Positions 1-7,094 of a stretch of DNA of 11,221 nucleotides are shown here, one piece after another. A program made the position numbers and the translations under genes. The DNA is taken from positions 1 through 11,221 of the forward strand of contig DAOVHK010000040.1 of the NCBI GenBank assembly GCA_030671905.1, read 5' to 3'. The stretch comes from Clostridia bacterium (GTDB lineage Bacteria; UBA6262; WVXT01). Positions within the stretch are counted from its first letter, which is position 1. Each line of letters begins with the position of its first letter. Under the pieces are notes generated by a model that was not told the origin of the DNA, made no database searches, and saw only the letters and a program-made list of their open reading frames with translations.

Positions 1-362
1 GCCTGAACCTTTGCCCTTTCTGCAGAAATAAACACATCACCCAAAAGGCGAGAAGAAAAAGGTATAGATGGAGTAAATTCTCTATGTTCTTCCATGGGGA
101 AAGCAATCACATCAGTTGTGCGGTTAACCTTCCTATATCTTCTGTTTAATCTCTTGATGTAACTGTTATTGACGAAAATTATTCCCACCTCGCATTCCCT
201 TTGTCCCAATTTCCGTCTATTTCTACTCCCTAAACTGACTGCTTCTTCTACTACCCTCTGTATATACTTTTTATCAATCTTGACTTTATTTTGCAAATTA
301 ACCACACTGACTAAAAGACCCTTCTTTCGTTTCTCTTTTTTTCTCCCGGTTAACTTTACCAC
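1..362 (-). CDS. ybeY: Endoribonuclease YbeY, 3' end cut by the window
   Basis: YbeY is a metal-dependent RNase needed for 16S rRNA 3'-end maturation and ribosome quality control. About 120 codons are visible. The translation reads CEVGIIFVNNSYIKRLNRRY, then a TTDVIAFPM segment, then LLGDVFISAERAKVQ. These match the family's strand with the 'LN..YR' motif, the 'TDVLSFP' motif and the 'LGDI.IS.E.A' motif. The catalytic His cluster (H-x3-H-x5-H) would lie beyond base 1 and cannot be checked. There is no in-frame ATG before the FPM methionine. GTG at 362 has AGGGG 7 nt upstream. GTG at 305 would give a start closer to the family's usual N-terminus and remove a Lys/Arg-rich stretch. The gene follows pgpH and phoH, a conserved order, but a 174-bp palindromic element lies between it and pgpH. 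Identity is firm and the start is uncertain. Confidence 0.9.
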   Translation of the reverse strand, partial: MVKLTGRKKEKRKKGLLVSVVNLQNKVKIDKKYIQRVVEEAVSLGSRNRRKLGQRECEVGIIFVNNSYIKRLNRRYRKVNRTTDVIAFPMEEHREFTPSIPFSSRLLGDVFISAERAKVQ

Positions 363-390
363 TAAACTACCCCTGCCTTTTAATACCCCA

Positions 391-564
391 GAGATGAAGG
401 GATAGTTATAGGAGCTTCAAATCCGCCAGGTTTTCTGTAGTGTAGCCCTTTATGGGCGTAATTCTTACTTGGGCGACCATAAAGGTCGCCCCTACGCGAC
501 CAAAACCATTGCGGGCATAAAGCCCTACACTACCGAGCGACTCCGATAACTATCCCTTCATCTC
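391..564. repeat. MITE/BIME-like palindromic element
   Basis: The ends are inverted repeats of 24 bp: 391-414 against 541-564, with one mismatch. The outer 19 bases (GAGATGAAGGGATAGTTAT) are identical. Inside are three hairpins with a TTTAT/ATAAA loop: 445-457 (GCCC/GGGC), 471-491 (GGGCGACC/GGTCGCCC, perfect 8-bp stem) and 513-525 (GGGC/GCCC). Each hairpin has GTAG on its 5' side on one strand or the other: GTAG at 442-445, and CTAC on the plus strand at 492-495 and 525-528. There is no coding potential and I see no target-site duplication. The element fills almost the whole gap between the pgpH stop and ybeY. In the shared transcript it could fold into one long stem. Transposition is inferred from shape only. 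Confidence 0.75.
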
Positions 565-567
565 CTT

Positions 568-2022
568 TTATTCTTTTTTGGGATACTCCACACGGGTATG
601 GTAAATCCCTGTCAGAGTATGAGCGAAACTTTCAGCTATTCGATGCAGGTTTACCAAAGTTATATCACAATCGTTCAATTGCCCGTCAATAAATTTATCA
701 TTAATCATTTTATCTACCATATTTCTCAATCGTTCATAAGAAGGTTCTTCTACAGTCCGAGAAGTTGCTTCCACAGCATCTGCCAACATCACAATGGCTG
801 CTTCTTTAGTCCTTGGCTTAGGGCCGGGATAACGGTATTTTTCCTTTCCCACTTTAGAGGCCTTGTTTTCTTCCATGGCTTTATGATAAAAATAATGTAT
901 AAGACTTGTGCCGTGGTGTTGTTCAATAATATTAATAATCGGCCTGTGTAATTTGTGCCCCCTTGCCAGGTCTACCCCCTCCTTTACATGGGAAATCAGA
1001 ATCAGGCTACTCATGTTGGGAGTCAAATCATCGTGTTTGCTTAATAGCCCTTCCTGGTTTTCAGCAAAATATTCTGGGTTTTTCAGTTTTCCAATATCAT
1101 GATAATATGCACCCACTCGCGCCAAAAGCGAATTGGCACCAATTAACTCTGAAGCATTTTCCACTAAGTTGCCTACAATTATACTATGATGATAAGTTCC
1201 CGGCGCCTCCATCATTAGTTTTTTCAATAGAGGCTGATTGAAATCGCACAATTCTAACAATTTAGTATTGGTAGTAATAGAGAAAAGTTCTTCTAAATAA
1301 GGTAATATTCCCATAGTCAGGATAACGGACAGGAATCCATTGCCAATTCCCCAAAGAAAATTCTCTCCCAATTGAGTAAATGGTCTTTGCCTTATTAAAC
1401 CAATCATCGCGATAATCACCATATTGGCACCACTTATGTATAACCCTGCCCGAACGAGGTCTCGGCGATGCCTCACATCGAGGCTGCTGAAGATTCCAGC
1501 CACTCCTCCTATCAGAGCGAAAAAGAACAGGTCGAAATTGAATCTACTAATCAGTGCTAAGATAATACTTAACAGAAGTACGACGACCATTGCCAGATGC
1601 GGGTTAATCAGAATTGTAATTAACATTCCCGCTGAAGCTATAGGAACTAAATAGCTTGATAATTCGGGTGTCACATGAATTACTTCAATAATCAGAGCCA
1701 TAATAACTGTTATTAACCCGATAATTGCTAAAGAATTATGGTCACCTCGATCTAAAGCATATCTTTTTATATAGACAGAGAGCATAACCACGATAATTCC
1801 GATAAATAAGAAGAGTCCCAGGACATTTTTCCAGAAAAACCCAAACTCTATCAGAAGAATCCAGAAAAGAATTAAAAATATAGTCACTCCTATAAGCCAA
1901 GGTGAAACACGAGTCTCACGAAGAGGAACTCTTTTTATTTTCTTTTTCTCCCGGTCTTTCTCGTCAGTTAATTTCAAAAGTCCGATTAAAAATCGCCGTA
2001 AAAAGTGTCTCCATCTAACCAC
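568..2022 (-). CDS. pgpH: PgpH/YqfF-type membrane HD-domain phosphodiesterase, short form
   Basis: This family hydrolyses the second messenger c-di-AMP with a cytoplasmic HD domain tethered by a 7TM bundle. The protein has 484 residues. Residues 1-40 are highly charged. Hydrophobic segments run from about 43 to 250 (first at 43-62, then about 66-85, 97-115 and onward). The HD domain spans about 255-480, with H279 in TYHHS, the H308-D309 pair in YYHDIGKLKNP, H369-H370 in EQHHGT and D415 in MLADAVEA, so the metal ligands look complete. Classical PgpH proteins are around 700 residues and have a large extracytoplasmic domain after TM1. That domain is absent, and the upstream gap of 48 bp leaves no room for it. 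The start is GTG at 2022, with AAGGAG (2029-2034) 6 nt upstream. The gene sits between phoH and ybeY, as in many bacteria. Substrate is inferred from the family. Confidence 0.88.
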   Translation of the reverse strand: MVRWRHFLRRFLIGLLKLTDEKDREKKKIKRVPLRETRVSPWLIGVTIFLILFWILLIEFGFFWKNVLGLFLFIGIIVVMLSVYIKRYALDRGDHNSLAIIGLITVIMALIIEVIHVTPELSSYLVPIASAGMLITILINPHLAMVVVLLLSIILALISRFNFDLFFFALIGGVAGIFSSLDVRHRRDLVRAGLYISGANMVIIAMIGLIRQRPFTQLGENFLWGIGNGFLSVILTMGILPYLEELFSITTNTKLLELCDFNQPLLKKLMMEAPGTYHHSIIVGNLVENASELIGANSLLARVGAYYHDIGKLKNPEYFAENQEGLLSKHDDLTPNMSSLILISHVKEGVDLARGHKLHRPIINIIEQHHGTSLIHYFYHKAMEENKASKVGKEKYRYPGPKPRTKEAAIVMLADAVEATSRTVEEPSYERLRNMVDKMINDKFIDGQLNDCDITLVNLHRIAESFAHTLTGIYHTRVEYPKKE

Positions 2023-2042
2023 AACAAACTCCTTAAAATCTT

Positions 2043-2064
2043 GTCCCGATGAATCGGGACCTAC
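2043..2064 (-). repeat. REP-like palindrome with GTAG head
   Basis: Plus-strand bases 2043-2060 form the perfect palindrome GTCCCGATgaATCGGGAC, with 8-bp arms and a 2-nt centre. CTAC follows at 2061-2064, so on the minus strand the hairpin is headed by GTAG. It lies in the 48-bp gap between phoH and pgpH, upstream of the pgpH ribosome binding site. A nearly identical core recurs at 9549-9564, with a degraded copy at 5762-5779. It has no T-run and so is not a typical terminator. Confidence 0.7.
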
Positions 2065-2070
2065 AGAATT

Positions 2071-3033
2071 TTATCGTTTGTTTTTCTTTTCGTACTCCTC
2101 GTAAGCAGTAATGATTTTTTTAACTAATCGATGCCGTATAACGTCCGCTTGGGAAAAATATATAAATTTTATTCCCCTGACTTTCTTCAAAATTCCCTGC
2201 ACCTGAATGAGGCCAGAGAACCTTTTATCCTCAAGGTCCACCTGAGTAATATCGCCTGTAATTACAGCCTGTGCATCAAATCCCAGGCGGGTTAGAAGCA
2301 TCTTCATCTGCTCAAGAGTAGTGTTTTGAGCTTCATCTAAAATGATGAAAGCATCATCTAGTGTCCGACCTCTCATATAAGCCAGAGGAACAATCTCAAT
2401 AATCTCTTGTTTTCTATATCTCTGGAACTTCTCCGGACCAATCATGGAATAGAAAGCATCGTAGAGGGGATGCAAATAAGGATTTATCTTTTCATAAAGA
2501 TCACCGGGTAAAAAGCCGAGTTTCTCTCCCGCTTCGACAACCGGACGAGTTAAAACTATCCGTTCAACTCTCTCCTCTTTTAATGCTTGCAGAGCAGAGG
2601 CACAAGCTAAATAAGTCTTTCCCGTTCCCGCAGGACCGATACTGAAGACAATATCGTAATTCCGCATAGCATCAACATAAACCTTCTGCTGGAGTGTCTT
2701 GGGTTTAATCTCTTTATCTTTCTCCGTGAGATAAACTACATCTGAGAAAATCTTTTCCTGCTCTTTCCTCTGGGTTGAACGGATTATATTCATAGCAGAT
2801 TCAACCTGTTGAGTTCTTAGAATCTCGTCCTTGTGGACAATTTTCAACAACTCATCGATTAACCTCTCTACATCTTTAACATCTTTTGAGTTTCCCTTTA
2901 TGGTCAACGTATCTCCCCGAGCGAAAAGCTCTATGGGAAAGGAGGCTTCGATAAGTCGAAGATTGTTGTCGTATTGTCCAAAAAGAATAACAGCTTCTTT
3001 ATTACTTTTCAAAGTAATCTTTTTACTGACCAA
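2071..3033 (-). CDS. phoH: PhoH-family ATPase (YbeZ/PhoH-like)
   Basis: This is a cytoplasmic P-loop NTPase related to helicase core domains, linked to RNA metabolism and usually encoded next to ybeY. The protein has 320 residues, normal for the family. Residues 1-70 form the small N-terminal domain typical of the long PhoH group, probably KH-like. The ATPase domain runs from about 110 to 310, with Walker A GPAGTGKT at 133-140, the LTRPVVEAGEKLGFLPGD motif at 161-178, Walker B FIILDEAQN at 229-237 and a sensor-like VITGDITQVDL at 257-267. The start is TTG at 3033, with AGGAG (3040-3044) 6 nt upstream. The first gene after a strong promoter at 3056-3084, it probably leads an operon with pgpH and ybeY. 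The family assignment is firm. Its exact biochemical role is not settled for the family. Confidence 0.95.
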   Translation of the reverse strand: MVSKKITLKSNKEAVILFGQYDNNLRLIEASFPIELFARGDTLTIKGNSKDVKDVERLIDELLKIVHKDEILRTQQVESAMNIIRSTQRKEQEKIFSDVVYLTEKDKEIKPKTLQQKVYVDAMRNYDIVFSIGPAGTGKTYLACASALQALKEERVERIVLTRPVVEAGEKLGFLPGDLYEKINPYLHPLYDAFYSMIGPEKFQRYRKQEIIEIVPLAYMRGRTLDDAFIILDEAQNTTLEQMKMLLTRLGFDAQAVITGDITQVDLEDKRFSGLIQVQGILKKVRGIKFIYFSQADVIRHRLVKKIITAYEEYEKKNKR

Positions 3034-3042
3034 ATTTCGCTC

Positions 3043-3054
3043 CTGTTATAACAG
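3043..3054. promoter_or_regulatory. 12-bp perfect palindrome at the phoH transcription start
   Basis: CTGTTATAACAG is its own reverse complement. It abuts the -10 box (one base between), covers the predicted transcription start (about 3049) and overlaps the first bases of the phoH Shine-Dalgarno site. This is a good position for a repressor operator. The binding protein is unknown, and a 12-bp AT-rich palindrome could be chance. Confidence 0.4.
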
Positions 3055-3055
3055 T

Positions 3056-3084
3056 AATATATTATGGAAAAAAGCAGCGGTCAA
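3056..3084 (-). promoter_or_regulatory. Sigma70-like promoter for phoH-pgpH-ybeY
   Basis: On the minus strand the -35 box TTGACC (3079-3084) and -10 box TATATT (3056-3061) are separated by exactly 17 nt. The predicted start near 3049 would leave a leader of about 16 nt that carries the AGGAG ribosome binding site. The match is read by eye and not tested. Confidence 0.65.
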
Positions 3085-3144
3085 ACCTCTACTTATGCCA
3101 TAGAGGGTCAGTACCTTGCTAGACAGTAAGATACCTACCTCCGC
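3077..3144 (-). other. Possible structured RNA or DNA element before phoH
   Basis: On the minus strand the sequence can fold as a three-way junction. The closing stem is GCGG (3141-3144) with CCGC (3077-3080). Hairpin A covers 3111-3134 (GTATCTT paired with AAGGTAC, interior A-C mismatch). Hairpin B covers 3086-3106 (CCTCTA/TAGAGG, 9-nt loop). Six T follow at 3068-3073. The closing stem overlaps the -35 box of the phoH promoter, so this could be the 3' end of the lipoprotein transcript or a small RNA. It matches no riboswitch or tRNA I know. Confidence 0.3.
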
Positions 3145-3196
3145 GTTTTCCTCCAAAATTTGTTCATTCGCTGAGTCTTATGGTGTGAAATTATGG

Positions 3197-3736
3197 TTAA
3201 GGAATACTTAACCTTTGCCCAGGGTAGATTAGATCGGGGTCCTTAATTTTGTCCTGGTTTGCTCTGTAAATCCTCTTCCACTTCCAGGGATCTCCGTAAA
3301 ATCTCTTCTTCTTAGCAATGTTCCAGAGACAATCTCTATCCCTCGCCCAGGTCCCTACCACATAAACTCCTGATACTTCTTCTACCACCTCTTCCTCTGC
3401 AATTTCCTCTTCCACAACTTCCTCTTCTTCCATTGCTTTTGCTAAAGCCGCTTCTCTTGCTGCATTTGCAGCTGCCTCTGCCTCCCAGGCTTTGGAAGTA
3501 GCAGTTGGATAGTCGCCTTCGGCGAAGGCACCTCGTGCCTCTTCAAGTAAAGACTCTGCTATTGCGACATCAGCACCAACTTCCCAAGCAGCGTCTATTG
3601 CTTTACTAGCAGAAGCAATGGCCTCCTCTGCATCCAGCCTGGCCTGGTCAACCGGTGCAACTAAAGGCCTTTTTGGGCACCCGGTCAACACTAACAAAAG
3701 AAGACTTAAAAGAAACAGTCCTAAAACTTTCTTCAT
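3197..3736 (-). CDS. Ala-rich lipoprotein with C-terminal LysM domain
   Basis: This is a predicted envelope lipoprotein of 179 residues that binds peptidoglycan. The N-terminus MKKVLGLFLLSLLLLVLTGC is a lipoprotein signal peptide with lipobox LTGC, Cys20 being the lipidated residue. Residues 28-103 are a helical Ala/Glu-rich region of the 'A..AF..GDY..A' kind. Residues 103-121 are a very acidic linker of Glu and Val. Residues 125-179 are a LysM domain with the usual WNIAKK, YGDPWKWKRIYRAN and YPGQRLSIP signatures. The start is ATG at 3736, preceded by the strong site AAGGAGGTG (3742-3750). It begins 79 bp after aspS with no clear promoter of its own, so it may be read through from aspS. A structural role tethering the envelope to the cell wall is inferred from the domains. 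Confidence 0.9.
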   Translation of the reverse strand: MKKVLGLFLLSLLLLVLTGCPKRPLVAPVDQARLDAEEAIASASKAIDAAWEVGADVAIAESLLEEARGAFAEGDYPTATSKAWEAEAAANAAREAALAKAMEEEEVVEEEIAEEEVVEEVSGVYVVGTWARDRDCLWNIAKKKRFYGDPWKWKRIYRANQDKIKDPDLIYPGQRLSIP

Positions 3737-3786
3737 TTCCTCACCTCCTTTTCTTTAATTATGAATTTTCGCTCTCTTACTGGAGT

Positions 3787-3804
3787 GTCCCGACTTGTCG
3801 GGGC
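3787..3804. repeat. REP-like palindrome after aspS
   Basis: GTCCCGACttGTCGGGGC has 8-bp arms with one G-T pair and a 2-nt centre. Its layout matches the palindrome at 2043-2060, with a different stem sequence. It sits 12 bp past the aspS stop. No T-run follows on the minus strand, so I do not call it a terminator. No adjacent GTAG is present. Confidence 0.5.
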
Positions 3805-3815
3805 GCTTTACACTT

Positions 3816-5681
3816 TTATTTTTCTAATTTTAAATGCAGTTCTTTTAGCTGTCTCTCTGACACTGCTGAGGGAGCATTAGTCAAAGGAGAGAAAGCTTTC
3901 TGGGTCACAGGAAAAGCAATCACATCCCTGATGGAACTACTCCCGGTTAAAATCATAACCAATCTATCCAGTCCAAAAGCAAATCCCCCGTGAGGAGGAG
4001 CTCCATATCCTAAAGATTCGAGTAAAAATCCAAATTTCTCCTTAACTTCCTGAGAGGGGATTTTCAATAAATGGAATATCTTTTCCTGTAAATCTCTCTG
4101 ATGAATCCTGATGGACCCGCCCCCTATCTCATGACCGTTCAGTACCAGGTCGTATGCCCGGGAAAGGACCTTGGAAACTTTTTCCATATCTTTGGGGAGC
4201 TCTGTTAACTTTTCCAAGAAAGGAAAAGCTTCTTCCTTGGGTGAAGTAAATGGGTGATGCACGGGACTCCATCTTTTCTCTTCTTCATTATATTCGAAAA
4301 GGGGTGGGTCCACAATCCAGACAAAAGAGAAAAAACTCGGTTCCACAGAAATCTTCCGCCGCTCAGAAAAGAGATAATCTAAATCAAGGGACTTATCCGG
4401 AATTAGATTTAAGCGTTCACCAAGAACGGTGCGCAACTTGCTTAAAGCATCATAGACAATTTTTGCTTTATCGGCAACAAAGAGCAGTAAATCACCTTTT
4501 TTGGCTTCGGTCCTTTCAGCAATTGCATCCAGTTCTTCTTGTTTAAAGAATTTGGTTATAGGTGACTGGAACGTTTTATCGGTCATTTTCATCCAAGCCA
4601 AACCTTTTGCTCCACAATCACCAGCCATTTCCTTTAACTCATCGAGTTCCTTTCGGCTGGTTTCAGCAAGACCTTTAGCATTCAAAGCACAAACAATGCC
4701 GTTTTTCTTCAGCGCTTCTTTAAAAATTCTGAACTCGCTCTTTTCAGCAATATCTGAAATTTCTTTCAATTCCATAGCGAACCTGACGTCCGGTTTATCC
4801 GTCCCGTATCTACGGAATGATTCCTCATAAGTGAGCCGTGGAAAAGGACGGGGGATATCTATTTTCAATACTTCCTTAAACACCCGGACCATTAGTTCCT
4901 CGGTTATGAATTGAATGTCTTTTTCATCAGTAAAAGACATCTCGTAATCTATCTGGGTAAACTCAGGTTGACGGTCCTTTCGCAAGTCTTCGTCTCGAAA
5001 ACATTTTACAATCTGGAAATATTTCTCCATTCCGCCAATCATTAATAACTGCTTAAATAGCTGTGGTGACTGGGGCAGAGCAAAGAAACTCCCGGGATTA
5101 AGCCGGCTGGGAACCAGATAATCTCGCGCTCCTTCGGGAGTAGATTTGGTCAAAAATGGTGTCTCCACTTCTATAAATCTATGCTCATCAAAGAAATTCC
5201 TGGTGGCTTTACACACTCTATCTCTCAGGAACAGGTTTCTCTGCATTTTTTGCCGTCTCAAATCGATATACCTATACTTCAACCTCACCTCTTCGGACAC
5301 ATCGACCTGGTCACTAACTTCAAAGGGAGGCGTTTTCGCTTTATTCAAAATCTCCACCTCTTCCGGCAAGACCTCAATTTCACCTGTAGGCAACTGAAGA
5401 TTAGCTGTTCCTTCCGGTCTGGGAGCAACTTTTCCAGCGACGCTAATAACGTATTCAGCCCTCAGCTTCCGGGCTAGAGTCTCCAATTCTTTAGCCCGCG
5501 CCCCAGAGCTTTCCTGGCGACCAAAGACAATTTGAGTAATTCCTTCTCTGTCTCTTAGGTCAATAAATATGACCCCTCCGTGATCTCGCCACTTGTGCAC
5601 CCATCCTGAGAGGATTATCTCCTGTCCAACATTCTTCTTTCTTAATTCCCCACAGGTGTGAGTTCTCTTCAATTTAGGCAT
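3816..5681 (-). CDS. aspS: Aspartyl-tRNA synthetase, bacterial type, probably non-discriminating
   Basis: This class II synthetase charges tRNA-Asp. The protein has 621 residues, slightly longer than most bacterial AspRS. The N-terminal OB-fold anticodon-binding domain spans 1-115, followed by the class II core with motif 2 around FRDEDLRKDRQPEFTQID (228-245). The bacterial GAD insertion spans roughly 295-430, then HHPFTSPK (475-482) and motif 3 GFAFGLDRL (566-574). H34 (in WRDHGG) and G91 (in RPEGTAN) fall at the positions where discriminating enzymes carry Leu and Lys, so the enzyme may also make Asp-tRNA-Asn for GatCAB. I chose ATG at 5681, which gives the family start before RTHTCGEL. A TTG four codons upstream has no ribosome binding site. 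It follows hisS after 135 bp, a common pairing. Confidence 0.97.
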   Translation of the reverse strand: MPKLKRTHTCGELRKKNVGQEIILSGWVHKWRDHGGVIFIDLRDREGITQIVFGRQESSGARAKELETLARKLRAEYVISVAGKVAPRPEGTANLQLPTGEIEVLPEEVEILNKAKTPPFEVSDQVDVSEEVRLKYRYIDLRRQKMQRNLFLRDRVCKATRNFFDEHRFIEVETPFLTKSTPEGARDYLVPSRLNPGSFFALPQSPQLFKQLLMIGGMEKYFQIVKCFRDEDLRKDRQPEFTQIDYEMSFTDEKDIQFITEELMVRVFKEVLKIDIPRPFPRLTYEESFRRYGTDKPDVRFAMELKEISDIAEKSEFRIFKEALKKNGIVCALNAKGLAETSRKELDELKEMAGDCGAKGLAWMKMTDKTFQSPITKFFKQEELDAIAERTEAKKGDLLLFVADKAKIVYDALSKLRTVLGERLNLIPDKSLDLDYLFSERRKISVEPSFFSFVWIVDPPLFEYNEEEKRWSPVHHPFTSPKEEAFPFLEKLTELPKDMEKVSKVLSRAYDLVLNGHEIGGGSIRIHQRDLQEKIFHLLKIPSQEVKEKFGFLLESLGYGAPPHGGFAFGLDRLVMILTGSSSIRDVIAFPVTQKAFSPLTNAPSAVSERQLKELHLKLEK

Positions 5682-5761
5682 GTTCAACCCCAAATTTTGA
5701 TTTTACAACAATCGTTGCCAGGATTCTGTGTAGCGTCGAAAGATAGTTTGTGAGATGGCCT

Positions 5762-5779
5762 CCCCCGATTCATCAGGGA
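5762..5779. repeat. Degraded REP-like palindrome between hisS and aspS
   Basis: The minus strand reads TCCCTGATgaATCGGGGG, with arms of 8 bp including two G-T pairs. It is recognisably a decayed copy of the core GTCCCGATgaATCGGGAC seen at 2043 and 9549. The rest of the 135-bp gap (5682-5816) shows no T-box consensus and no clear promoter. Confidence 0.45.
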
Positions 5780-5816
5780 TTCCAGACCTTTCTAATGGTG
5801 AGCCTGGCGACCTGAG

Positions 5817-7079
5817 CTAGGAACAGTTTCGCAACAGGTATCCTTTCAGTTCAGAAAATGGGACGGTTTCCTGTCCACCAGTGCTCATATTTCTCACTGT
5901 GGCTCTTTTCCCGGAAAGCTCTTCCTCACCGATAATCAGGGTAAATTTTGCCTTCCATTTATCTGCCTGTCGTAACTGCGCCTTGAGGCTGGTGGGATTA
6001 AAATCATTCAAAACTTTCAAATTCTCATGCCGCAGTTCACGAATTAATTTGATAGATTCTTTTAATGCCTCCTCCCCTAAGGTAGCCACATACACATCTG
6101 TTTGCACGCCAGAAGGGAGTGAAATCTTTTCTTTGTCTATAACTTCCATGACTCTTTCTACACCCAAAGCAAAACCCACGGCAGGCAAATCGGGACCGCC
6201 TAAATCACGAACCAATCGGTCGTACCTTCCTCCGGCAGCAAGAGTGTCTTGAGCACCCAGCCCCTCATATTTTATCTCGAATGCAGCCTTTGTATAATAG
6301 TCCAGCCCTCTAACCATATAGGGGTCGAGAGTATAATCTATTTTCAGGAAGTGTAAATACTCTTTCACTTTTTCAAATTGTTCCTGACAGTCCTGGCAAA
6401 GGTAGTCAAAGATTTTGGGAGACTTCTCTATATATACCCGGTCTCCGTCTTCCTTGCAGTCTAAAATCCTCATAGGATTGAGGGAATACCTGTTGTGACA
6501 ATCAGTGCACATCATTTTAATTTTGTCCTTAAAATAATCTTTAAGGCTTTCCCGATACCTGGCTCGGCAACGGGGACAACCAACGCTATTCAGGTAAAGG
6601 GTCAGATTTTTTAACCCCAGAACGTGGAAAAGCTCCAAAGTCAGAGTAATAATTTCTATATCGCTGGCAGGATTATCGGGGCCGATAAGTTCGGCTCCAA
6701 TCTGATAGAATTCGCGTTGCCTTCCTTTTTGTGGTCTTTCGTAGCGATACATTGGACCAAGGTAGTATAACCTGGTGATTCTTTTTTGTCGATAGAGATT
6801 GTTTTCAATAACTGTCCTGATTATTCCTGCAGTCCCTTCCGGCCTTAAGGTGAGGCTGCGTCCTTTCTTATCCAAAAATGTGTACATCTCTTTAGTTACA
6901 ATATCTGTGTCGTCTCCAATACTTCTCTGGAATAGCTCTGTTACTTCAAAAATGGGCGTGCGTATTTCTTCATACCCGTACTTCTGAAATATTTCTCGAG
7001 CAACTTTTTCCAGATATTGCCGCTTCCTGGCTTCTTCCGGTAAGATATCTCGCGTGCCACGAATAGATTTGTACTTCAA
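5817..7079 (-). CDS. hisS: Histidyl-tRNA synthetase
   Basis: This class II synthetase charges tRNA-His. It has 420 residues, typical for the bacterial enzyme. The N-terminus SIRGTRDILPEE is the family signature. Motif 2 lies at about 104-130 (YYLGPMYRYERP, then QREFYQIGAE). The HisRS-specific motifs RGLDYYTKAAFEI (257-269) and AAGGRYDRL (281-289) are intact, as is motif 3 AVGFALGVERV (300-310). The C-terminal anticodon-binding domain is about 325-420. A cysteine-rich insertion at 168-231 (CPRC, CTDCH, DCKED, CQDC) is normal for many HisRS. The start is TTG at 7079, with AGGAG (7086-7090) 6 nt upstream. That site lies inside the 15-bp gap to the preceding gene, so the two are almost certainly co-transcribed and hisS is translated from its own site. 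No T-box leader is present. Confidence 0.97.
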   Translation of the reverse strand: MKYKSIRGTRDILPEEARKRQYLEKVAREIFQKYGYEEIRTPIFEVTELFQRSIGDDTDIVTKEMYTFLDKKGRSLTLRPEGTAGIIRTVIENNLYRQKRITRLYYLGPMYRYERPQKGRQREFYQIGAELIGPDNPASDIEIITLTLELFHVLGLKNLTLYLNSVGCPRCRARYRESLKDYFKDKIKMMCTDCHNRYSLNPMRILDCKEDGDRVYIEKSPKIFDYLCQDCQEQFEKVKEYLHFLKIDYTLDPYMVRGLDYYTKAAFEIKYEGLGAQDTLAAGGRYDRLVRDLGGPDLPAVGFALGVERVMEVIDKEKISLPSGVQTDVYVATLGEEALKESIKLIRELRHENLKVLNDFNPTSLKAQLRQADKWKAKFTLIIGEEELSGKRATVRNMSTGGQETVPFSELKGYLLRNCS

Positions 7080-7094
7080 TTTAGGCTCCTACAC

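Noticed and set aside
169..405. Plus-strand open frame of 78 codons
   Set aside because: It lies antisense to ybeY, whose translation shows clear family motifs; it is a shadow.
3074..3144. Possible tRNA of about 71 nt on the minus strand
   Set aside because: There is no T-loop GTTCGA-type sequence, no proper anticodon arm and no 7-bp acceptor stem.
3516..3530. Perfect palindrome GCCTTCGgCGAAGGC
   Set aside because: It is inside the lipoprotein gene and encodes the AFAEGD segment common in such helical repeats; codon choice explains it without a repeat insertion.
5682..5693. TTG start for aspS four codons upstream of ATG
   Set aside because: It has no Shine-Dalgarno site, and the ATG gives the usual N-terminal spacing to RTH.CGEL.
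5682..5816. Possible T-box leader before aspS
   Set aside because: The conserved T-box GGTGG.ACCGCG string is absent and the gap is short; the same holds upstream of hisS.
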